Shown here one piece after another: positions 10,001 to 17,315 of a DNA stretch of 49,269 nucleotides. A program made the translations under genes and the position numbers. The notes beneath the pieces were generated by a model, which made no database searches, had not been told where the DNA came from, and was given only the letters and a program-made list of their open reading frames with translations. This DNA comes from Acidobacteriaceae bacterium (GTDB lineage Bacteria > Acidobacteriota > Terriglobia > Terriglobales > Acidobacteriaceae): assembly GCA_025350325.1 (NCBI GenBank), contig JANXYB010000077.1, forward strand, positions 1 through 49,269, written 5' to 3'. Positions within the stretch are counted from its first letter, which is position 1, and each line of letters starts with the position of its first letter.

Positions 10001-10702
10001 GCTTAATGCATCCCGATAAATCTTCAGTCCAAAAATCTGTCCGCCGAAATGCCGACCCTCCATCCCGATGCCCGGCTGCGGAGCCAACTCGACTCGCGCT
10101 GCGACACCACCCTGGGCAGCGGAACTGGTGGCTGCCCGCTTTCCATCGACATAGAGGACAATCTTTGACCCTTCTCCTACCGCCACGGCGAAGTGCCAGG
10201 TTGCGCCCTTGAGTGCAATACCCGCAGAAACGGGGATCGTTGCGCTAGACTTTTTTCCGAACCATAAAGCCAGGTGATCGTCGCGTACGCCGATGAACCG
10301 CGCATCCTCGGCTGCCGGATCGCCGATGCCGGCCAGCAACATCATTCCTTTGGAAGCATCTGAGACCGTCGCGGCCGATGGTTGGAACCAAAAGGTAAGT
10401 GTCCACGTTGCGCCACCTAGCAAAAGCGGGTCGCGCGTATCTGGCTGCTTTATCCCGAGCCGATCAAGGAGTCCCGCGCTTCGAGGATCGATTGTCGACG
10501 GGGCAGTGAGTGGCTTGCTCATTCCTGGTCCATCGGCTAGAAACGTCGCGTTATAGGGGCCGTACGCGGCGTCGGGAACCGACTGCCCACCCGCAATGAT
10601 GGGCGACGGCAGGGAGCAGGCCAAGAGGGCTGCGACCAACAAGAGGCTTCGCGGAGAAACACGTGGGCGGCGATTTGAATACGTTTTCAATTGAATGTGC
10701 AT
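7073..10702 (-). CDS. Exported glycoside hydrolase family 2 with N-terminal LamG domain (beta-mannosidase/exo-glucosaminidase type)
   Basis: Large secreted glycosidase of 1209 residues. After a signal peptide (about 1-38, RSLLLVAALLACSLPSPIIAGG) comes a LamG/concanavalin-like domain (about 45-255: TWTLTFWFQP, IVLYVDGKRAAT, IFGLKIYRDALSAAEI). The GH2 core follows: sugar-binding jelly roll (about 300-490, DYWYRVEFKTP..., GVNYAAAVWLNGHELG), Ig-like domains, then the TIM barrel (VNMIRDWMGQDTEENFYALA, LMVWNDFWE). Catalytic candidates are the Glu in WCGRNEG (about 825, acid/base) and the Glu in FSVELGIPSVP (about 885, nucleophile). The overall plan resembles exo-beta-D-glucosaminidase/beta-mannosidase members, which lack the lacZ signature. 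It is convergent with the PD40 gene. Substrate class is inferred. Confidence 0.87.
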   Translation of the reverse strand: MHIQLKTYSNRRPRVSPRSLLLVAALLACSLPSPIIAGGQSVPDAAYGPYNATFLADGPGMSKPLTAPSTIDPRSAGLLDRLGIKQPDTRDPLLLGGATWTLTFWFQPSAATVSDASKGMMLLAGIGDPAAEDARFIGVRDDHLALWFGKKSSATIPVSAGIALKGATWHFAVAVGEGSKIVLYVDGKRAATSSAAQGGVAARVELAPQPGIGMEGRHFGGQIFGLKIYRDALSAAEIANLAAIPPDFDHAIYEDASQHWATQTRGMAGQTEPQDPSTLPRGKGGFQKPIAKPLTATELRTELVGSNPWKLQGGWKLAAAPGIKASGEQLSKPGYSTKDWIAATVPGTVLTTMIDRGIYPDPDYGLNNMAIPESLSHQDYWYRVEFKTPAQSRLQRLTLTFEGVNYAAAVWLNGHELGKFTGAFIRGKFDVTSLIAASGANILAVRVSPPPHPGIAHEQSIKAGPGDNGGIQMLDGPTFAATEGWDWIPGIRDRNTGIWQDVTLTATGSVSIGDLQVVTTLPKPDRSEADIEIEVPLSNASAEAVDGDLTASFDDVKVTKHVAAAPGQSVVRLKSEEFAQLRVQHPRLWWPNGYGEPALHTLQVRFTAGATLSAQQQIEFGMREVSYETSLFDQAGHLRRVEVLPSRTHDESLPLINETHEGIRQIDDKTPNQTPGQPTQEWNRHAWVHSLDPAADGSASIRTVDGGWPGTDLVIKVNGVRIAARGGNWGMDDSRKRVSIEHLEPYFRLHRDAHVNMIRDWMGQDTEENFYALADKYGLMVWNDFWESTQNYNLEAQDPQLFLDNARDSIMRFRHHPSIVVWCGRNEGVPQPIINEGLATLVRTLDHTRYYTGSSNLVNMRNSGPYQLQTPETYYRINRGFSVELGIPSVPTLEGIEAFIPEPDRWPISDTWAYHDWHQTGNGAVAPFIEHMETEFGAASSLEDFERKAQMIDYVGHRAIFEGFAAHLWHPNSARMIWMTQPAWPSMEWNFLGSDYDTQSSFYGTQKACEPIHAQLDLTDGAVDLINLGEARSFKVETRVVALDGKVLSDQTQQVQAATNAKTAVGKPDLDRLASGHTVLVSLKVSDATGAPVSDNFYWWAKDEASQRELNDLPPAKLTVSATVAVDGQERHAIVKLHNSGSTPALMVKLTLKNAITGARILPAYYSENYVSLLPGEERNLTVAFPASDSKPSFGLRGWNLETSTINVK

Positions 10703-10746
10703 GGCGCCAACATCCTAACGACTTAAGGATGAAATAGAAAGTCGGA

Positions 10747-10763
10747 GGCCGCCTTCTGCGGCC
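10747..10763. repeat. Short hairpin upstream of the GH2 gene
   Basis: GGCCGC-CTTCT-GCGGCC, a perfect 6-bp stem with a 5-nt loop, about 45 bp upstream of the GH2 start. It could lie in the 5' leader of that gene or end transcription from the tRNA gene on the same strand. There is no T-tract, so neither role is secure. Confidence 0.3.
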
Positions 10764-10826
10764 AATTGGGTAGGACGAGATTTTCAAAAGTCTACGTTTA
10801 AATGAGGGATATAGGAGGTTTGACGG

Positions 10827-10911
10827 CGGAGAGGGTGAGATTCGAACTCACGAAACCTTTCGGTTCGCCGGTTTTCAAGACCGGTGCCATCAACCGCTCG
10901 GCCACCTCTCC
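10827..10911 (-). tRNA. tRNA-Ser (UGA anticodon)
   Basis: Reading the minus strand, the acceptor arm GGAGAGG pairs with CCTCTCC and is followed by discriminator G. The D-arm is TGGCCGAGCGG, the anticodon arm CCGGT-CTTGAAA-ACCGG gives anticodon TGA, there is a long variable arm typical of serine tRNAs, and the T-arm is GTGAG-TTCGAAT-CTCAC. Length 85 nt without an encoded CCA (GCCGT follows). The 3' end of this class of tRNA is duplicated at 30358-30375. Confidence 0.97.
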
Positions 10912-11067
10912 GTACCAGTAGGGTACACCAAGGATAGCCGGTCATTTGATCGCGACGCTTCGGATGGGGACTCTCATCAGTCTCAAATTGAAGACGGACC
11001 ATCTCTCGGAGATTTTCGAATGGCCGCTCGCAGGGCGAGTGGTGGGGATTTCTTTAGGAAAAGGTCA
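10912..11067. other. Intergenic, nothing recognised
   Basis: Upstream of the tRNA-Ser gene. No gene or clear regulatory element was recognised. Confidence 0.4.
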
Positions 11068-11355
11068 ATGGTTGTTACGTCCGGGTCAATTCCACTGGCC
11101 AGCGAAACAGTTGGTAAGCCGCCAGAAGCAGATGTATTTCTCGTTCAGGAGAACCCCGTAATTCGGGATGCACTTGCTAATAATATCCACCATGCAAAGG
11201 CTAGCAGCCGGTACGTCGCGATGTTGTTTAATGCCCTTGATCTCCTTCGAAGCGCGCAATGTTGCCATTTAGCTCGGGTCACGCGTAGCCTCGACGTGCG
11301 CTCGCAAGAATTGTCGTTGAGTTACCCGCACGGCTGCGGGTATCTTCATTGCTGA
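11068..11355 (+). pseudogene. Possible remnant of a response-regulator receiver domain
   Basis: A 95-codon reading frame. Residues about 20-38 (ADVFLVQENPVIRDALANN) resemble the first beta strand and acidic loop of a receiver domain, but with QEN where an acidic pair is expected. The remainder (LDLLRSAQCCHLARVTRSLD...) has lost any recognisable phospho-acceptor region or output domain. AAGG lies just before the ATG. It could be decayed or a chance frame; I lean towards a remnant. Confidence 0.25.
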
Positions 11356-12063
11356 AAAGCGTCTTGTCTATTTGCCGATAATTTCCCTTCGGGCAGAGGC
11401 GTAAATTAAAACCGAGTCGGGGGTTGCTGAGCGCATTGGCGATTTTGCATTTACCGAGAGCCGCCACGCTCCCTGGAATGACGAAGTGACTGTTGCAGAA
11501 ACCAATGCGGGACAGTTGCAGGGCCCTCGGCGTACGGTCGAGGTATACGACTTGGACTGGCGCTCTCTCCCTTTCTAACTGCTGACATTTTTTGCGACTC
11601 TGCAAAGTCGAGCGTCCGCCTTGACGTTGTTGGCGCACGCGGATGGCATTAATATCTTTGCGAGTTCGATAGAGAGCGGTGGCATCTTCACCATGCCCAT
11701 AAAATGGCGCAGGGGGTCGCCGCCGAAGCCAGCGCTGAGAGGACGATTGCTGACAAAATAAAATTCATCTTGAGGAGCTCTTCCGTTGGACAGAAGTCTT
11801 GAACATTCGAGGCTTGTGGAAGAAGAATCAAGTTTGGAAATCGATTTTGATCCAATTGGTTCTCTCGATGAAACCGAACGGCAGAATTGCTGTTTCCTTC
11901 CGGTGAAACTACAATTTCGCGTTGCCCCTTCATGTCGCTCCACGATCGTGTTGCAGGGTTTTGTCATGAGGATGGACGCGGCGCTTCCGGCGCGGCGAGC
12001 GATCGTTGCTACTTTTAACCTTTGCTTCGACAGGCCGAAACTCTTCAACCATTTGGAGCCGAA
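11356..12063. other. Intergenic, possibly decayed DNA
   Basis: No supportable gene. On the minus strand a short frame beginning at 11768 encodes a hydrophobic, signal-peptide-like start (MNFILSAIVLSALASAA) but stops after 26 codons, and longer frames continue out of phase behind it. That pattern could be a shattered exported-protein gene, but no family is recognisable. Confidence 0.3.
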
Positions 12064-13214
12064 ATGAAAACCATACGAGGTGATCGCTTTAACCCCGCTT
12101 CTCTGGCGCGCAGAGTGAGTGTGGTGTGGGCGGCTACGCTTATCGTTACTTCCCTCACCGCACAGGCGCCCGTCAAGTCTGCAAATCCCGTCCTAGTCGA
12201 TGAGAACGGGACCGTTCAGGTTCCGGGTCAATCGGTTCCGCAGTCCAGCTACCTCAGCCCTGAGGCGAAAGCATATGTAACTCAGCACTTAAAAGGCATG
12301 CAGAGCCCACCGCCGAGCCCGGGAGGGAACGGAATTCCCGGCTTCATGCAACCTTACCTCGAACATCAGAAAATTCACTATCCCACCGAGACTTCGGATA
12401 CCAAGATTGCTGGAGTTCATGTCGTCATCTACTCACCGAAAGATGGCATCTCCGCGCGAAACAAGGATCGAATTCTTATAAATTGCATGGAGGCGGGTTC
12501 TCGGGATGTTGGCCTGGATGTGCGGAACTGGAATCGATGTCCCTCGCGAGCCTGGGGCACATAAAGGTTGTTGCCGTCGATTATAGAGAGGGGCCGGACC
12601 ACAAATTTCCTTCCGCGAGCGAAGACGTCGCGTTCGTCTACCGGAACTTGCTGAAGACCCATCGGTCGCAGGATATCGGAGTGTATGGGTGCTCCGCAGG
12701 AGGAATGCTGACCGCAATGTCGGTTGCCTGGTTTCAAAAGCACGACCTGCCGCGGCCGGGAGCGATCGGCATTTTTTGCGCGGGAGCCGGTACACCGAGC
12801 GGTGTGGGCTTCATGGGCGGAGACGCGGCTTATACGGCCATTCCGCTTGGAGAAGCACGCATTTCGCCCTCGCCCGGGGCAAGGAGCGAAGGCAGGCCGC
12901 CCGCTCCGGGCTACTTCGAGGGAACTGATCCAGCCGACCCTCTTGTGAATCCAATCAACTCGGCTGAGGTCCTGTCCAAGTTTCCACCCACGCTCATCAT
13001 TACCGGAACACGCGACTTTGCCATGAGCGGCGCGATTTACACGCACGCTCAACTTTCGAAAGCAGGAGTCGATGCCGAACTTCACGTATGGGAAGGGCTT
13101 TTTCACGGCTTCTTCTATAACCCCGATGTGCCGGGATCAAAAGAGGCCTATGACGTGATGATCAAGTTCTTCGAAAAGCACCTGGGGAGGCCCGGGAAAG
13201 AGGATCAAAACTAA
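12064..13214 (+). pseudogene. Exported HSL-family alpha/beta-hydrolase (esterase), broken by a -1 frameshift
   Basis: Two consecutive frames together make one esterase of about 383 residues. The first starts at ATG 12064 (GGAG at 12055-12058) and encodes a signal peptide (VVWAATLIVTSLTAQ) and the cap region up to NKDRILIN. The second carries HGGGF (oxyanion hole), YGCSAGGM (nucleophile Ser; GDSAGG-like), GTRDFA (acid) and EGLFHGF (His). The frame changes at about 12482-12485: adding one T to AAATTGC would restore IN-L-HGGGF. All catalytic residues survive and only one base is missing, so this is either a very recent mutation or a sequencing error. No canonical slippery heptamer precedes the site, so programmed frameshifting is unlikely. 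Confidence 0.8.
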
Positions 13215-13884
13215 GACCGTCGGGAGGGCGCAGCTTCCCGAGGAAGAAGCTCCGCGGCAGAAACCCAGAGTATCCTTTGCGAGAAAACCCCGAATTCGCC
13301 GCCTACAGCCAATTTTGGCTTGCTTAGTTTCGCTCATCACTGGCCCTTCTGCGTTCTGCGGTTGAGTCTTCGGAAGGCAGAGCTTAACAAACGGCAACAT
13401 TTTCGAACAACTCCCGCTCTTTTCTCTCATCGGACACTTCGGCGATTTCCTAGATACGCAGTGATGGGTACCGCGAATGACGTGATAACTCTTGCCAACC
13501 TCCTAGCCGACGCTATCAGATCTTCCCAGTCCATCTAGAACTCACACTTCCTCTTCCGACGCATGCTGACATGAACAATGTTCGATTGAAAAATGCTCGG
13601 TTGCCGTGATCTAGCTCACACGCACTATTACTAAAGGTTGAGTCGCGCATGTACAGAAATCCATTGGTTTCCAAAGTATCCTTAGGTCCCAGCTTTGCCG
13701 AGAAGCTTGCATTTCTCTTAACCCACAGCTTTTTACACGGCCGGGTCGAGCAGATCTGGCCGCCCCGCAGAGCCCCATAAAACCTGCCTTTTCAGGCCAA
13801 AAATCGGGAGTTTTGAGAGTATAAACATAGCAAATTCTTGCCCAAATCTGGACTGTCAGTTTTCCGTGCACGAATTGCAGTCAA

Positions 13885-13914
13885 ATCGTAGGGAGACCCC
13901 GGTTTCCCTACGAT
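13885..13914. repeat. Strong hairpin with 10-bp perfect stem
   Basis: ATCGTAGGGA and TCCCTACGAT are perfect inverted copies around GACCCCGGTT, whose G-U, A-T and C-G positions extend the stem inward. No T-tract follows, so it is not a typical intrinsic terminator. It could be a REP-like element or a structured RNA. Confidence 0.5.
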
Positions 13915-14274
13915 CGATTGGAGCTTTTCGCACTGGTTCGGGGTACACAGGGGACAAAATCTTGCTAGTGACTCACTACTAAAAGCGATGAAACGACATA
14001 AATCAGTGAGGCAATATTGCTCACCTTTCTACTAATCCCTGGCACCCGATGCCTGCTCTCACCTACCCTCAAAAACTGTCTCGCTCCCCGGGACAGCAGT
14101 GGTCCTGTCCGGTATAAATATGGCTATTCCGGAATATGTATCGCGTGTTGAGCGGTTGCCGTTGGCGCCGGCGGACACCAGACCGCCTGCGCGCCCCATG
14201 CGCGCGCTGCCAAAAATACGTTCTTGGCCTGGCTGGAATGGTGGGGAAGATTATCGGTCACTCCATCCTTCTCT

Positions 14275-14298
14275 TGCGCCGGCGGAACCGCCGGCGCA
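14275..14298. repeat. Very GC-rich palindrome
   Basis: TGCGCCGGCGG-AA-CCGCCGGCGCA: an 11-bp perfect inverted repeat with only two bases between arms. A related sequence, TTGGCGCCGGCGGA, lies about 115 bp upstream. It looks like a palindromic intergenic repeat unit; copy number elsewhere cannot be judged. Confidence 0.5.
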
Positions 14299-14373
14299 CA
14301 TGCGGCCTCCCGAGGTGTACTGCGAATGTCCCGTCACGACGAGCACGAAAACAGATCCTAAGTGTGCTCGCAA

Positions 14374-14400
14374 GGAGAGACTGAGTATCGACGTCTCTCC
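14374..14400 (-). terminator. Possible terminator of the sulfur operon
   Basis: GGAGAGAC and GTCTCTCC form a perfect 8-bp inverted repeat separated by 11 bases, about 65 bp past the stop of the last operon gene (DsrE-like). The loop is long and there is no T-run, so termination is only a possibility. Confidence 0.25.
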
Positions 14401-14465
14401 CTCTTATATCGAGTGCGCCTAGTGCCCAAGAGAGACTGGCCCGCCCTCAAGGCATGAGTATCTTC

Positions 14466-14948
14466 TCAGGTGAAGATGATCTGTGCGCCGGCGGCCATCT
14501 CGTAGAATTGGCCGACCGAAATCACCCCATCGACCTCCTCACAGAAGTCTTCGGGCTTGAGGTGGAACATGTCTACTGTGGCGCGGCATGCGAAAATCTC
14601 GCATCCAGCGTCGTGAATCATGGTGATGAATTCGCCGATGGGAGGGATGTCGATCTTCTCGATCTCTTTCTTCATCATCCCGGTTGCGAATGCCGACATG
14701 CCGGGTAGGGCGCCGAGCAATGTCGGCATATGCATTCCAGGGTTTCCGACGGTTGCGACTTTGAGGTTGTTCATCCGTTTCTTGATGATCGCGTCCAGTC
14801 CGAAGAAGGTAAAGAAGAGCGAGGCTTCGATCCCTTCCATGCGCGCACCGTTGGCCATAATCAAGCCGGGATACACCCCTTCGAGTGACCCATGCGAAAC
14901 CACGATGGAGACCTTTTGAATTGGTTCAGCTGCATTTGTCTGTGTCAT
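14466..14948 (-). CDS. DsrE2-like sulfur-carrier/peroxiredoxin-like protein
   Basis: 160-residue protein of the DsrE/DsrF/DrsH-like family (DsrE2 branch), which binds or transfers sulfane sulfur on a cysteine. Visible: VSIVVSHGSLEGVYPGLIMAN as the first strand and helix, an internal hydrophobic segment (ASLFFTFFGLDAI), and the conserved cysteine in CEIFACRATVDMF, the likely sulfur-carrying residue. AAGGAG 8 nt before the ATG sets the start. Last gene of the operon, 12 bp after the TusE-like gene. In sulfur oxidisers, DsrE2, TusE/DsrC-like proteins and SQR-like enzymes occur together, which supports a role in sulfane-sulfur trafficking here. Confidence 0.85.
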   Translation of the reverse strand: MTQTNAAEPIQKVSIVVSHGSLEGVYPGLIMANGARMEGIEASLFFTFFGLDAIIKKRMNNLKVATVGNPGMHMPTLLGALPGMSAFATGMMKKEIEKIDIPPIGEFITMIHDAGCEIFACRATVDMFHLKPEDFCEEVDGVISVGQFYEMAAGAQIIFT

Positions 14949-14960
14949 GTGCCGCTCTCC

Positions 14961-15278
14961 TTAAATGCAGCCTTTGGGTTTTGGGAGTCCAGCAATCTTT
15001 GCCGCGCGCTTCGCGGGACCCTTTGGGAAAAGTTGATACAGCGTCTTGGTATCGACTCCGCTTTCCTTGGTCAGGCGACGAATCGATGGCGCATCGCCTT
15101 CCTTCTCGAATACCTTGCGCATGAAGTTGATGACTGCCCAGTGCTGCGGCGTCAGTTCTGTTATGCCTTCCTGGGCCGCGATATCACGTGCCAGGTCTTC
15201 ATTCCAATCATTGCGATTGGCGAGATGCCCATCCGCATCCAATTCAATCGGCTTTGCAACTATGCTCATTGTTCCCAT
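14961..15278 (-). CDS. TusE/DsrC-family sulfur-relay protein with a single C-terminal Cys
   Basis: 105 residues, normal length. The body shows the family pattern: DADGHLANRNDWNEDLARDIA, LTPQHWAVINFMRKVF, PSIRRLTKESGV, YQLFPKGPAKRAAKIAGLP. The C-terminus is PKPKGCI, so the penultimate carrier cysteine (CysA) is kept. The position 11 residues before it, which is Cys in true DsrC of sulfite reductase systems, is Ala. It therefore looks like a TusE-type or DsrC-like sulfur carrier, not a dissimilatory sulfite reductase partner. AGGAAGG precedes the ATG. Encoded between DUF1641 and DsrE2 genes. Confidence 0.88.
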   Translation of the reverse strand: MGTMSIVAKPIELDADGHLANRNDWNEDLARDIAAQEGITELTPQHWAVINFMRKVFEKEGDAPSIRRLTKESGVDTKTLYQLFPKGPAKRAAKIAGLPKPKGCI

Positions 15279-15305
15279 CTGTCACCTTCCTGGTGTTTGA
15301 CTTTC

Positions 15306-15989
15306 TTATATTTGAACCGCATCGGCAAGTACGGCGCGCGATCCTACAACCTTGAGAAACTCAACGACGATCGCCATGCCGCGACGCGCATCATGCGAGC
15401 TCATGTCTCGCACAAGTTCGAAGACGGATTTATCAACATTCATCGTGGCCTGCACCCTTCCAAACCCGTGAATGATAGCCTCCAAGGCCTGCAATACCTC
15501 CGGCCGTGTAAGCTCGCGAATGACTCCCACAAGTTGCGGCACGCTCTTCTCTATTTGCTCCCAGTCATTGGCAGAATGCGATTTGACAAGCGCGTCGCCG
15601 ACTCGCATCCCTGCGGTCGCGGCTTTGAAGTAGCCCTTCTGCTGCGCGACTTGGCAACCGGCGACGGCCTGACGGAAAAGATCGCGAGCGATTGGCTGAG
15701 CGTCTTGAATGAAATCTGACGCGCTCTCTAACTGTTGCAATGCGCTATTCAGCAGGTTAGCGTCGAGCAACACCCCCTTGATAAGGTGAATGATTTCCTC
15801 GGGGCGTAGCGCTGCTGAACCAAGCGCCTCCGTCGCATCTTTTATCGCATCCTTGCCGACCAGAGTGAGGTCGGCTAAAAGGTCTTCAGCGTTGTTGCGT
15901 ACCCGCCGGAGGTGCGCGAGCTCCTCGACTATGAAGTCCAGCTTGCGATCAAGTTCGCCGATGCGGTCTTCCACCATCACGCCGGTCAT
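15306..15989 (-). CDS. DUF1641 family protein
   Basis: 227 residues, largely helical, no signal peptide or membrane segment. The family is usually encoded beside SQR-like or other NAD(P)/FAD flavoproteins, and here its ATG shares one base with the flavoprotein stop (TAATG), pointing to translational coupling. The N-terminus is coiled-coil-like (DRIGELDRKLDFIVEELAHLRRVRN). The C-terminal half (LTRPEVLQALEAIIHGFGRVQ) is the conserved DUF1641 part. Biochemical function is unknown; it probably supports the flavoprotein. Confidence 0.8.
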   Translation of the reverse strand: MTGVMVEDRIGELDRKLDFIVEELAHLRRVRNNAEDLLADLTLVGKDAIKDATEALGSAALRPEEIIHLIKGVLLDANLLNSALQQLESASDFIQDAQPIARDLFRQAVAGCQVAQQKGYFKAATAGMRVGDALVKSHSANDWEQIEKSVPQLVGVIRELTRPEVLQALEAIIHGFGRVQATMNVDKSVFELVRDMSSHDARRGMAIVVEFLKVVGSRAVLADAVQI

Positions 15990-17221
15990 TAGCGCGCCCG
16001 CTTTCCTGCCATCGACATTTCGGCTTCAATCGGCAACTCCATGCCGCGTAGCAGCAGGTTCCAATAGACCCAGCGGAACATCATTTTTCCGTAGTGGTTG
16101 ATTGGGCTCTCCTCGAGCAGCTTGAAGGGGCCGATGCCGGGCAGTGGAAACTCCCCGGGCAGAGGCTCGGTCTCGTAATTGAAGTCGATCAGCAGCCCCT
16201 TGCCAAAACCAGACTCGATAAAACAGTTTGCGTGTCCATCGAAGTGAGCGCTAGCCGGTCGGCCCTCGATGTGTTCGAGGATGTTCTGGAAAAGAATCTC
16301 GGATTGGAAGTGCGCAACCGAGCCGGCCTTTGAACTGGGAAGATTCGACGCATCGCCCAGCACAAAGACGTCCTCAAGGCCATCGGCCTTGAGCGTCTCC
16401 TTATTTGTAGGAACGAAGTTCAACTCGTTGCCCATTTCACTGCGCGCGATGCAAGGGTCGCCCATATTGGGGGGGATCGACACGAGCACGTCGTAGCTAA
16501 CCTCGGTCTCGTCCCACGCCACCAGCTTTTTTTCCTTGCTGTCTACGCGGCCCAGATCGAAGTCGGGCGTTACGGTTATGCCTTTGCGTTCCAGAAACTC
16601 GCCGAGCACTTTGCTAGAAGTAGGCTTGGTAAACGCACCGGAAAGCGGCGTCACCAGGTGCAGATCCACTTTGTCGCGCATGCCGCGTTCTGTGAAATAG
16701 GCATCGGCCAAAAACAGGAATTCCAGCGGAGCAACAGGGCATTTGATCGGCATCTCAGCGATGCTGAGCACCAGTTTGCCGCCTTGCCAGCTCTTAAGGA
16801 ATTGGGCAAGACGGTCGGCTCCCTTCGGTGTGTAGAAGTCGAACTTGCTGCGTCCCCATTCCTCGTCAAGCATGCCGTCGATTTGTTCAGGATGAATATC
16901 GGCGCCCGTGGCAACGATCAAACAATCGTATCGAAGAGCCTCTCCGCTAGCCAGCGTGACGCTTTTCCTGGCCGCATCGATACGCTCAATTCCGGAGAGT
17001 ATGAACTTGATGCGCCCCGGCAAATACTGACGCCGCGGCTTTACGATTTCGCGCATCCTGTAGATCCCGAAGGGAACGAAGAGGAAGCCCGGCTGATAGT
17101 AGTGCTCCTCAGTTCCGTCCACTACGGTGATTCGCCAATCCCGCTCATCCAGTGCCGCGGCGAGCTTGTTGGCCATGATGGTACCGGCGGTTCCGCCACC
17201 GAGAATGAGCATCTGACGCAT
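15989..17221 (-). CDS. Sulfide:quinone oxidoreductase-like FAD flavoprotein
   Basis: About 410-residue two-Rossmann flavoprotein. FAD site MLILGGGTAGTIMANKLA at the N-terminus, second motif YDCLIVATGAD, and a third FAD motif LEDVFVLGDASNLPSSKAG. Cysteines of possible redox importance are in PIKCPVAP (mid-protein) and HANCFIESG (near the C-terminus), in positions reminiscent of SQR. C-terminal helices (FRWVYWNLLLRG) could attach it to the membrane. The start at 17221 is chosen for GAGAGG upstream and because it begins right at the FAD strand. It likely oxidises sulfide or another sulfur compound and feeds quinone. Whether it is a true SQR or a related sulfide dehydrogenase is open. Confidence 0.82.
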   Translation of the reverse strand: MRQMLILGGGTAGTIMANKLAAALDERDWRITVVDGTEEHYYQPGFLFVPFGIYRMREIVKPRRQYLPGRIKFILSGIERIDAARKSVTLASGEALRYDCLIVATGADIHPEQIDGMLDEEWGRSKFDFYTPKGADRLAQFLKSWQGGKLVLSIAEMPIKCPVAPLEFLFLADAYFTERGMRDKVDLHLVTPLSGAFTKPTSSKVLGEFLERKGITVTPDFDLGRVDSKEKKLVAWDETEVSYDVLVSIPPNMGDPCIARSEMGNELNFVPTNKETLKADGLEDVFVLGDASNLPSSKAGSVAHFQSEILFQNILEHIEGRPASAHFDGHANCFIESGFGKGLLIDFNYETEPLPGEFPLPGIGPFKLLEESPINHYGKMMFRWVYWNLLLRGMELPIEAEMSMAGKRAR

Positions 17222-17315
17222 TGTGTTTCCTCTCCCGTTGTTTGCCATACGAATAAAGTCCTTCACGGTCGCAAGTGTTACAAGCGCGGCGTCATTTGTT
17301 GCCGCCGAGCCGGGT

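Larger units (their letters stand above)
13215..14465. other. 1.25-kb intergenic region with hairpins
   Basis: No credible protein gene on either strand. It contains three clear inverted repeats, listed separately (13885-13914, 14275-14298, 14374-14400). The rest is unexplained, including the stretch 13620-13870. Confidence 0.5.

Noticed and set aside
11688..11768. 26-codon hydrophobic peptide gene on the minus strand
   Set aside because: It looks like a signal peptide with no mature protein behind it and has no clear ribosome-binding site; more likely debris.
12478..12490. Programmed -1 frameshift in the esterase gene
   Set aside because: The bases CTTATAAATTGC do not form an X-XXY-YYZ slippery heptamer in the zero frame and no following stem-loop is evident; a missing base is simpler.
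13611..13871. 86-codon leftward reading frame
   Set aside because: No family resemblance and no start signal; probably chance.
14099..14422. 107-codon rightward reading frame
   Set aside because: Composition follows the GC-rich palindromes, with no domain, no ribosome-binding site and no fit with neighbours.
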